From positions 1 to 10,861 of the forward strand of contig CALQKQ020000079.1 in assembly GCA_943331195.2 (NCBI GenBank): a stretch of 10,861 nucleotides of DNA, written 5' to 3'. Positions 5,792-10,861 of the stretch are shown here, piece by piece (the stretch's first letter is position 1; each line of letters opens with the position of its first letter). This DNA is from Akkermansia muciniphila. Lineage in GTDB: Bacteria > Verrucomicrobiota > Verrucomicrobiia > Verrucomicrobiales > V1-33. Made by a program: the position numbers and the translations under genes. The notes beneath the pieces are model-generated. The model was not told the origin of the DNA. It saw nothing but the letters and a program-made list of their open reading frames with translations, and made no database searches.

Positions 5792-6400
5792 ATGGCATCT
5801 TCAGTGCTCACTCTCGAATCCGCCAAGGCCGCTCATATCAGCGTGGTCGAAAACGGACGCTACACCCAAACTGTCCACGATGTAGTGGTCGCCATGCGGG
5901 CCAATCGCCGCAGCGGCACCGCCTGCACCAAGACGCGCGGCGAAGTTCGCGGCAGCAATAAAAAGCTTTATCGCCAAAAAGGCACCGGGAACGCCCGTGC
6001 TGGTGAGCGCCGCTCTCCCACCCGCGTCGGTGGCGGCGTGGCCCACGGACCAAAGCCCCGTGATTACTCCAAGAAGGTTTCGAAGAAGACCAAGCGCATC
6101 GCCTTCCGCAAGGCTCTCTCTGAGCGGATTAAGATGGCCGACGTTCTCATGATTCCGGGCTTTTCGGTCCCCGATGGCAAAACCCGCAGCTTCGTGGCGG
6201 CCGTCGCGACGATCGTTACTTCCCCCAAGATCCTCATCATTGCCTCCGCTTTCGATGAAGCGACCTACCTCGCCGGACGCAACTTCTCCGGCTGCCTCCT
6301 GATGACCGCCAACGAGGTCAACACCGAGCACCTCCTCAACTACCGTAAAATCATCGTCACCGCCGACGCCCTCGAAACTCTCTCCCGGAGGACCGCATAA
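5792..6400 (+). CDS. rplD: 50S ribosomal protein L4
   Basis: L4 lines the peptide exit tunnel with L22; in E. coli it also represses its own S10 operon. The 202 residues are of usual length. The tunnel-loop region is well conserved, with RQKGTGNARAG (61-71), SPTRVGGGVAHGPKPRDY (75-92) and the following Lys-rich helix. The C-terminal half is the usual Rossmann-like globular domain, ending near RKIIVTADALETL. Its TAA overlaps the next start by one base (TAATG), so translation of rplW is probably coupled to it. The start is backed by AAAGGA 8 nt upstream. Confidence 0.98.
   Translation: MASSVLTLESAKAAHISVVENGRYTQTVHDVVVAMRANRRSGTACTKTRGEVRGSNKKLYRQKGTGNARAGERRSPTRVGGGVAHGPKPRDYSKKVSKKTKRIAFRKALSERIKMADVLMIPGFSVPDGKTRSFVAAVATIVTSPKILIIASAFDEATYLAGRNFSGCLLMTANEVNTEHLLNYRKIIVTADALETLSRRTA
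6387..6391 (+). promoter_or_regulatory. Shine-Dalgarno sequence of rplW inside the end of rplD
   Basis: GGAGG lies 8 nt before the rplW ATG at 6400 and within the rplD coding sequence. It is the strongest Shine-Dalgarno in the window and occurs at the only gene overlap. There the start codon cannot have its own leader and is preceded by A rather than a pyrimidine. Confidence 0.7.
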
Positions 6401-6681
6401 TGAAAGACGTCTATCAAGTCATCAAAAACATTCGCCTCACCGAAAAAGCCACGCTCCTCGGCGAACTCAACAATGAGTACGTCTTCGAAGTGGACCCCAA
6501 AGCGAACAAGCTCGATATCAAAATGGCGGTCGGCACCATCTTCGGCAAAAAAGTCACCGCTGTTCGCACCTGCAACTACGCTGGCAAGCGCCGTCGCCGC
6601 GGGGCTGCCGTTGGCCGCACCAATCACTGGAAAAAAGCCGTCGTCCGGCTCGCCGCAGGCGAGACCATCGAGCTGGTTTAA
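6400..6681 (+). CDS. rplW: 50S ribosomal protein L23
   Basis: L23 sits at the exit of the peptide tunnel and is the docking site for trigger factor and SRP. The 93 residues match the bacterial family: an N-terminal helix region with LTEKATLL, the strand YVFEVDPKANKLDIKMAV, FGKKVTAVRT, and the basic RRRRGAAVGRTNHWKKAVV extended loop. It overlaps rplD by one base and has a clear GGAGG. rplB follows 43 nt later. Confidence 0.97.
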   Translation: MKDVYQVIKNIRLTEKATLLGELNNEYVFEVDPKANKLDIKMAVGTIFGKKVTAVRTCNYAGKRRRRGAAVGRTNHWKKAVVRLAAGETIELV

Positions 6682-6724
6682 TTTCTCCTCACTTACTCCC
6701 TTCCTGCCAACCTGATCTACCATC

Positions 6725-7570
6725 ATGGCACTCAAGACCTTCCGCCCCTACACCCCCACCAATCGCTACAAAGAGTGGCCCGACCTCTCTGGTCTTTCTA
6801 AAAAGAAGCCCGAGAAGTCCCTCCTCGATGTCAAAAAGCGCAGCGGTGGCCGCAATAATCAAGGCATTATCACCTGTCGCCACATTGGCGGTGGTCATAA
6901 GCGCAAGTACCGCATCATCGACTTCAAGCGGCAGAAGCGCGATATCGTGGCCAATGTGGAAGCGATCGAATACGATCCCGGCCGCAGCGCTCGCATTGCC
7001 CTCCTGAAATACAGCGACGGCGTTAAGGCCTATATTTTGGCTCCCAACGGTTTAGTGGCCGGCATGTCGGTCACCGCTGGGCCCACGGTTCCACCAGAAG
7101 TGGGCAACGCTTTGCCGCTGCGCTCCATTCCCCTCGGTTCCGCCGTGCACAACGTCGAACTCAAGCCTGGTCAGGGCGGTCGGGTGGCTCGCGCCGCCGG
7201 TCAATCGGTCATCCTCAACAACCGCGAGGGTGATTACGCTCTCATGAAGATGCCGTCCGGTGAAATCCGCAAGATCCATCAAGAGTGCTACGCCACCCTG
7301 GGCACCGTCGGAAACAGCGAACACATGAATGTGGTTTCTGCTAAGGCCGGCCGCACCCGCTGGATGGGGGTCCGCCCCACCGTCCGCGGCATGACCATGA
7401 ACCCCGTCGACCACCCCAATGGCGGTGGTGAAGGTCGCTCCAAGTCGGGCGGTGGTCGCCAACACCTTCTCAGCCCCTGGGGTCACGCCAAGGGTGAGAA
7501 GACTCGCAAGAAACATCACAAGACGGACCGCTTCATCGTGCAGCGCCGCAACGCCAAAAAGGGCAAGTAA
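6725..7570 (+). CDS. rplB: 50S ribosomal protein L2
   Basis: L2 is one of the most conserved 50S proteins, needed for subunit association and peptidyl transferase activity. The 281 residues include SGGRNNQGIITCRHIGGGHK (40-59), the OB-fold and SH3-like core, and the C-terminal GVRPTVRGMTMNPVDHP (215-231). H230 is the counterpart of the functionally important E. coli His229 (mature numbering). The next position after the Pro is Asn (N232), where E. coli has His. The C terminus is the usual basic tail, GEKTRKKHHKTDRFIVQRR. The leader (6682-6724) is pyrimidine-rich without a Shine-Dalgarno. Confidence 0.98.
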   Translation: MALKTFRPYTPTNRYKEWPDLSGLSKKKPEKSLLDVKKRSGGRNNQGIITCRHIGGGHKRKYRIIDFKRQKRDIVANVEAIEYDPGRSARIALLKYSDGVKAYILAPNGLVAGMSVTAGPTVPPEVGNALPLRSIPLGSAVHNVELKPGQGGRVARAAGQSVILNNREGDYALMKMPSGEIRKIHQECYATLGTVGNSEHMNVVSAKAGRTRWMGVRPTVRGMTMNPVDHPNGGGEGRSKSGGGRQHLLSPWGHAKGEKTRKKHHKTDRFIVQRRNAKKGK

Positions 7571-7607
7571 GCCACGCTCCACCCAACCCTCATAACCGTC
7601 TAATATC

Positions 7608-7886
7608 ATGGGCAGATCCCTCAAAAAAGGTCCCTTCATCAACCAGAAGCTTCTGGTGAAGATCGACAAGATGAACGACAGCGGCGCGAAGCGCCCGATC
7701 AAGACGTGGGCTCGCGCCTCGACCGTCTCTCCCGACTTTGTCGGCCACACCTTCCTGGTGCACAATGGCAAGGACTTCATCAGCGTTTTCGTCACCGAAA
7801 ACATGGTGGGTCACCGCCTCGGCGAATTTTCGCCTACCCGCACCTTCAAGGGCCACGGTGCCACCACTGCTAAGGTCAGCAAGTAA
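7608..7886 (+). CDS. rpsS: 30S ribosomal protein S19
   Basis: S19 lies in the 30S head next to S13 and takes part in intersubunit bridges. The 92 residues match the family: MGRSLKKGPFIN at the start, IKTWARASTVSPDFVGHTF (about 31-49), NGKDFISVFVTENMVGHRLGEF, and the closing RTFKGHGA. The usual next gene is rplV. Here rpsS is followed after 14 nt by an unrelated exported-protein gene, and rplV comes only after that. Confidence 0.98.
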   Translation: MGRSLKKGPFINQKLLVKIDKMNDSGAKRPIKTWARASTVSPDFVGHTFLVHNGKDFISVFVTENMVGHRLGEFSPTRTFKGHGATTAKVSK

Positions 7887-7900
7887 TCGGATTTTTGTCC

Positions 7901-8581
7901 ATGTCGCCTGTTTCCTCCCTTCTGCTCACCTTCAGCGCGCTCGCCTGTTTGGCGCTGCCGTTGCAGGCCAGGGCCGAGTCAGCGGAGGCAGGGGTGGCGC
8001 AAAGTCTCGCCGCTGCCAACCAGGAGGTAACTGCTCTCCGCCAGGCCAACGCTCAGTTGAAGATTCAGGTGGAAGCTCTGGGCTTGGCTGGGCTTAAACC
8101 GGAAATGCGCCCTCTGCAGGAGAGGCTCATCGATGCTCTATCGGACTACCGCCTCGCGGAGCAGCGAGTGAAGCAGCTCACCGAAAAGGTGGTGGGATTG
8201 TCGGAGGCGGCCTTGGCTTTGCTCTCAAGCAAGGACGACGGACCTGCTCGGGACCGTCTCCAACAAGAGTTAGCTTCGGCCAACTCCCTGCTGGCGGAGA
8301 CCCGCAGCGCTGCATCTTCGGGCCCTGTGCCTCTGGATGCCTCTAAGATCATTTCAATCAAAGATGATCTTGGACTTGCAGTTATCAACACCGGCTCCGA
8401 AAGTGGCCTCCGCCTTGGAACTCCGATGCGCATCGTTCGCGGGGAGCAAACTCTCGCCACTGGTCTGGTGGTCGATGTGCGGGGTCGGATTTCCGGAGTG
8501 TTGCTCACTTCCTCAGATGCCCCCGCCAACCTCAAAGTCGGCGATCAGGCCAAACTCGAAACCATTTCATCTTTAAAGTAA
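7901..8581 (+). CDS. Uncharacterised exported coiled-coil protein inside the S10 cluster
   Basis: I do not recognise this 226-residue protein. Residues 1-25 look like a signal peptide, with a hydrophobic stretch LLLTFSALACLALPL and an ARA cleavage site before E26, though there is no basic residue at the N terminus. Cys16 does not sit in a good lipobox. Residues about 30-65 and 72-137 are rich in Ala, Leu, Gln and Glu and look like coiled coil. Residues about 145-222 are beta-rich, with DLGLAVINTGSESGLRLGTP, a GLVVDVRG strand and LKVGDQAKLE. This recalls small beta-barrel modules such as the FlgT C-terminal type. A TTG at 7895 could add two residues. Codon use is more mixed than in the neighbours, including AGG, CGA, CTA and TTA. 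It lies 14 bp after rpsS and 9 bp before rplV on the same strand, so it shares their transcript. Coding status is well supported; function is unknown. Confidence 0.85.
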   Translation: MSPVSSLLLTFSALACLALPLQARAESAEAGVAQSLAAANQEVTALRQANAQLKIQVEALGLAGLKPEMRPLQERLIDALSDYRLAEQRVKQLTEKVVGLSEAALALLSSKDDGPARDRLQQELASANSLLAETRSAASSGPVPLDASKIISIKDDLGLAVINTGSESGLRLGTPMRIVRGEQTLATGLVVDVRGRISGVLLTSSDAPANLKVGDQAKLETISSLK

Positions 8582-8590
8582 TTACCCGTC

Positions 8591-8983
8591 ATGGAAGTCA
8601 AAGCCATCTCCAAATATGTCCGCATCTCGCCGCTTAAGGCGCGCGATGTGGCTCGCGAAATCCAAGGTTTGCCCGTGGGCGAAGCCCTCAGTCTATTAAC
8701 CTTCACGCCTAAAAAGGCAGCGGTTTTGTTCACCAAGACCCTTAAGTCTGCAGTGGCGAATGCCGAACACAACTTCGACCTCAATCCCGACGCCCTCATC
8801 GTCAAGTCTGCCGTCGCCAATCTGGGTCCGGTGCACAAGCGCATGATGCCCTTGGCCAAGGGATCCTCCGCTGCCATCCGCAAGCCAATGTCCCATTTGA
8901 TGGTCATTGTCTCGGACGACAAACCCGAACCCAAGGTCAAGGGTCGGAAACACATCTCCAAAACCGTCACTGCGGCCGAGTAG
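8591..8983 (+). CDS. rplV: 50S ribosomal protein L22
   Basis: L22 binds 23S rRNA, and its long beta-hairpin lines the peptide exit tunnel opposite L4. The 130 residues include the family opening KYVRISPLKARDVAREIQG (8-26), SAVANAEHNFDLNPDALIV, and the hairpin GPVHKRMMPLAKGSSAAIRK leading to HLMVIVSD. A short Lys-rich C-terminal tail follows. It starts 9 nt after the exported-protein gene, too close for its own promoter, so its expression depends on read-through across that gene. Confidence 0.97.
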   Translation: MEVKAISKYVRISPLKARDVAREIQGLPVGEALSLLTFTPKKAAVLFTKTLKSAVANAEHNFDLNPDALIVKSAVANLGPVHKRMMPLAKGSSAAIRKPMSHLMVIVSDDKPEPKVKGRKHISKTVTAAE

Positions 8984-9014
8984 GTCCAGCTCAATCCTTC
9001 ACTGCTAAGCTCCT

Positions 9015-9836
9015 ATGGGACAGAAAATCAATCCGATCGGCTTCCGTCTCGCCGTCAATAAAGACTGGCGCTCTAAATGGTACGCTCCGAAAGCCGACTT
9101 TGCCGGCTTCTTGCATAGCGACATGAAGATCCGCAATTACCTCAAGGGCAAGCTCCAGTTTGCGGCGCTTTCCCGCATTGTGATTGAGCGCGCCTGGAAC
9201 AGCGTCCGCGTCACCCTCTTCACGGCTCGTCCGGGTTTGGTGATTGGCCGCAAGGGTTCTGAAATCGAACTCATGAACGCCGCTATCAGCGAGATGTGCG
9301 GCGGCAAGCAGGTCAAAATTGACATTTTCGAAATCAAACAGCCGGAGATCGAGGCCCAGCTGATCGCGGAAAATGTGGCCACCCAGTTGGAGCGCCGGAT
9401 TTCTTTCCGCCGGGCCATGAAACGTGCTGTGCAGACCGCGATGGACTTCGGTGCCCTCGGGATCCGCATTCGCGCCGCCGGTCGCTTGGGCGGTGCTGAC
9501 ATCGCCCGCGCTGAGTGGTATAAGGAAGGCAAAGTGCCTCTGCAAACCCTGCGCGTTCCCATCGATTATGGTTTTGCCGAGGCCCGCACTGTTTACGGGA
9601 TCATCGGAGTCAAATGCTGGATCAACCGCCGCGTGCTTGCTGAGGGAGAAGCTCCGCCTCCTCCTCCACCGAATGCGCGCCGCGAGCGGCCTCGTGGCGA
9701 CCGCCCAGGCGGCGGCGGCCCTGGCGGCCGTGGCCGTGGGGGTCCTGGCGGCGGCCCTGGGGGTCCTCGCGGTGGCGGCGATCGCGGTGGTCCTCGCCAA
9801 GGGTTCGGTGCTCCCGCTCCAGCTGCTCAAGGCTAA
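9015..9836 (+). CDS. rpsC: 30S ribosomal protein S3 with Gly/Arg/Pro-rich C-terminal tail
   Basis: S3 forms part of the mRNA entry channel and helicase of the 30S subunit. The 273 residues compare with 233 in E. coli. Residues 1-208 are ordinary S3: MGQKINPIGFRLAVNKDWRS, the KH domain with VIGRKGSEI (76-84, GRKG loop), and the C-terminal domain with RIRAAGRLGGADIARAEW and VPIDYGFAEA. After RRVL the family match ends and a low-complexity tail begins. It has six consecutive prolines (214-219), then Arg-rich and RGG/PGG-like repeats up to about 260, then an Ala/Pro end. The reading frame is uninterrupted to a TAA, so the tail is part of the protein. Confidence 0.97.
   Translation: MGQKINPIGFRLAVNKDWRSKWYAPKADFAGFLHSDMKIRNYLKGKLQFAALSRIVIERAWNSVRVTLFTARPGLVIGRKGSEIELMNAAISEMCGGKQVKIDIFEIKQPEIEAQLIAENVATQLERRISFRRAMKRAVQTAMDFGALGIRIRAAGRLGGADIARAEWYKEGKVPLQTLRVPIDYGFAEARTVYGIIGVKCWINRRVLAEGEAPPPPPPNARRERPRGDRPGGGGPGGRGRGGPGGGPGGPRGGGDRGGPRQGFGAPAPAAQG
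9639..9833 (+). repeat. Low-complexity GC-rich segment encoding the S3 tail
   Basis: The DNA coding for S3 residues 209-273 is made largely of GGC, GGT, GGG, CCT and CGT codons arranged as Gly-Gly-Pro and Arg-Gly-Gly units. The repeats are irregular. A long open frame appears on the opposite strand only because this composition lacks stop codons in several frames. Confidence 0.7.
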
Positions 9837-9842
9837 TCGCAG

Positions 9843-9856
9843 AACTTCTAACTTCT
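9843..9856 (+). repeat. Short tandem repeat in the rplP leader
   Basis: AACTTCT occurs twice back to back (9843-9849 and 9850-9856), followed by a partial AACT. It fills the middle of the 37-nt spacer before rplP and leaves it G-poor, as in the rpsG leader. Confidence 0.5.
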
Positions 9857-9873
9857 AACTATTTCACAAAGTC

Positions 9874-10293
9874 ATGGCAATGCAGCCTAAAAGAGTCAAG
9901 CACCGCAAGACGATGCGGGGCAGCCGTTCTGGCAACGCCCAGCGCGGCACCAATGTTGATTTCGGCGAGTTCGGCCTCCAAACCCTGGACCGGGGCTGGA
10001 TCAAGAACACCCAAATCGAAGCTTGCCGCGTGGCCATCACCCGCAACCTCAAGCGCAAGGGCAAGGTCTTCATTCGCATCTTCCCCCACAAGCCAGTGAC
10101 CGCACGACCCCCGGAAACCCGTATGGGCAAGGGCAAAGGTGCCCCTGAATTCTGGGTTGCAGTTGTTCGTCCAGGCAACATGCTCTTTGAGACCGCAGGT
10201 GTTCCTGAGTCTTTGGCCCGCGAGTCTTTCCGACTCGCTGCCCAGAAGCTCGGTATCCGCTGCCGATTTGTCCGCCGCAACGGGGTCGCTTAA
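9874..10293 (+). CDS. rplP: 50S ribosomal protein L16
   Basis: L16 helps shape the A-site tRNA pocket of the 50S subunit. The 139 residues match the family: QPKRVKHRKTMRG at the start, FGEFGLQTLDRGWI (30-43), IRIFPHKPVTARPPETRMGKGKG (about 67-89) and the C-terminal LAAQKLGIRCRFV. R83 in RMGKGKG corresponds to E. coli Arg81, the residue hydroxylated by RoxA/YcfD. The start could also be the ATG at 9880, which would give MQPKR, closer to E. coli MLQPKR. I keep 9874 because it is preceded by two pyrimidines like its neighbours. Confidence 0.97.
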   Translation: MAMQPKRVKHRKTMRGSRSGNAQRGTNVDFGEFGLQTLDRGWIKNTQIEACRVAITRNLKRKGKVFIRIFPHKPVTARPPETRMGKGKGAPEFWVAVVRPGNMLFETAGVPESLARESFRLAAQKLGIRCRFVRRNGVA

Positions 10294-10313
10294 TTCCTAC
10301 TTGTTCTAGTTCC

Positions 10314-10514
10314 ATGAAAAATTCCGAAATTCGCGACCTCTCCGTCGATGAGCTCATCGCCCAGCGCGGGTCCCTCAAGCAGGAGGGCTTCAGCCTCCGC
10401 CTGCAACAGCGCTCGGGCCAGCTGGAAAATCCTTCCCGCCTCACCGCGATCCGCAAAGAACTCGCCCGCATCGAAACTGAATTGACCGCCAAGCGCGCCG
10501 GGGCCGTCGCTTAA
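10314..10514 (+). CDS. rpmC: 50S ribosomal protein L29
   Basis: L29 is a small two-helix protein near the tunnel exit beside L23. The 66 residues show the standard pattern: KNSEIRDLSVDELIAQ for the first helix, then LRLQQRSGQLENPSRLTAIRKE with the conserved NPSRL-IRKE core, then a helix ending in Ala-rich residues. It lies in its normal place between rplP and rpsQ, 20 nt after rplP. Confidence 0.96.
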   Translation: MKNSEIRDLSVDELIAQRGSLKQEGFSLRLQQRSGQLENPSRLTAIRKELARIETELTAKRAGAVA

Positions 10515-10545
10515 TCCCCGCCGAGCCTAAACTTAGACCTTTCCC

Positions 10546-10824
10546 ATGTCCGAAGAAACCAACCAGCCCCAGGAGGAAGTCCGCTCCACTCGCAAGACCC
10601 GCGTCGGGGTCGTCCTCTCTGACAAGATGGACAAAACCATCGTCGTCGGCGTGGTCCGCCGCGTGCCTCACCCCAAGTTCCGCAAGATCGTCAAGAAGAC
10701 TACGAAGCTGTACGCTTCCGACGATGCTGGCGAAGCCAAAGTGGGCGACCGCGTCCGCGTCATGGAGTCCCGCCCGCTCAGCAAGCTGAAGCGCTGGCGC
10801 CTCATCGAAGTGCTGAAGCACTAG
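10546..10824 (+). CDS. rpsQ: 30S ribosomal protein S17
   Basis: S17 is a primary 16S rRNA-binding OB-fold protein of the 30S body. The 92 residues include KTRVGVVLSDKMDKTIVVGV (18-37), the strand HPKFRKIVKKTTKLYASD, GDRVRVMESRPLSKLKRWRL and a short basic end. The N terminus carries about 10 more residues than E. coli S17, an acidic MSEETNQPQEE stretch. No other start fits better. It follows rpmC by 31 nt. Confidence 0.97.
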   Translation: MSEETNQPQEEVRSTRKTRVGVVLSDKMDKTIVVGVVRRVPHPKFRKIVKKTTKLYASDDAGEAKVGDRVRVMESRPLSKLKRWRLIEVLKH

Positions 10825-10861
10825 TATCCCTTTATTCACCCAAGCCAAACCACATCCCTAA
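10825..10861 (+). other. Spacer after rpsQ, probably the leader of the next S10-cluster gene
   Basis: The last 37 nt hold only four G-free runs of C, T and A with a single G, and no start codon or hairpin. This matches the leaders of the other genes here, so a further gene, normally rplN, is expected just beyond the window. There is no terminator. Confidence 0.45.

Noticed and set aside
7901..7948. Lipoprotein signal ending at Cys16 of the inserted protein
   Set aside because: The residues before Cys16 are Ala-Leu-Ala, lacking the usual Leu at -3, the hydrophobic stretch continues past the Cys, and a better signal peptidase I site (ARA before residue 26) follows.
8991..9830. 279-residue open frame on the minus strand opposite rpsC
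   Set aside because: rpsC is unmistakable on the plus strand. The antisense frame stays open because of codon composition and the low-complexity tail, and its N-terminal Ala/Thr/Arg-rich part is the mirror of the Gly/Pro repeats.

Overview
The window comes from a bacterial chromosome and carries two divergent blocks. On the minus strand (1-1134) are two branched-chain amino acid genes, ilvN and the start of ilvC, which is cut by the window edge. On the plus strand (1584-10824) is a long, tightly packed run of translation genes: rpsL-rpsG-fusA-rpsJ-rplC-rplD-rplW-rplB-rpsS-[exported protein]-rplV-rpsC-rplP-rpmC-rpsQ. The window ends in the spacer after rpsQ, where rplN would normally follow. 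A 449-bp spacer (1135-1583) separates the blocks. It holds a good sigma70-type promoter for the ribosomal cluster, a foldable 5' leader upstream of rpsL, and GC-rich hairpins upstream of ilvN.

The classical str operon (S12, S7, EF-G) runs straight into the S10 operon with no tuf gene between fusA and rpsJ. The Chlamydiae, in the PVC group, also have rpsL-rpsG-fusA-rpsJ together. This layout, the GC-rich codon usage and the look of the proteins suggest Verrucomicrobiota or a relative. That placement is inference; no 16S or other decisive marker is present.

All the translation genes look intact, with conserved functional residues: EF-G G-motifs, S12 K43/K88/D89, the L2 DHP motif, the S3 KH loop and the L16 RMGKGKG motif. 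Lineage features include a Gly/Arg/Pro-rich tail on S3 with six consecutive prolines, a short C-terminal extension on S12, and a Leu at the position of the methylated Gln150 of E. coli L3.

The most unusual gene is a 226-residue protein between rpsS and rplV. It has a signal peptide, a coiled-coil middle and a beta-rich C-terminal domain. It sits 14 bp after rpsS and 9 bp before rplV, so it must be co-transcribed, yet it is predicted to leave the cytoplasm. The second theme is translation initiation. Almost no gene has a Shine-Dalgarno sequence, leaders are G-poor and often pyrimidine-rich, and 16 of the 17 start codons are preceded by two pyrimidines. The exceptions in SD use are rplD and rplW.
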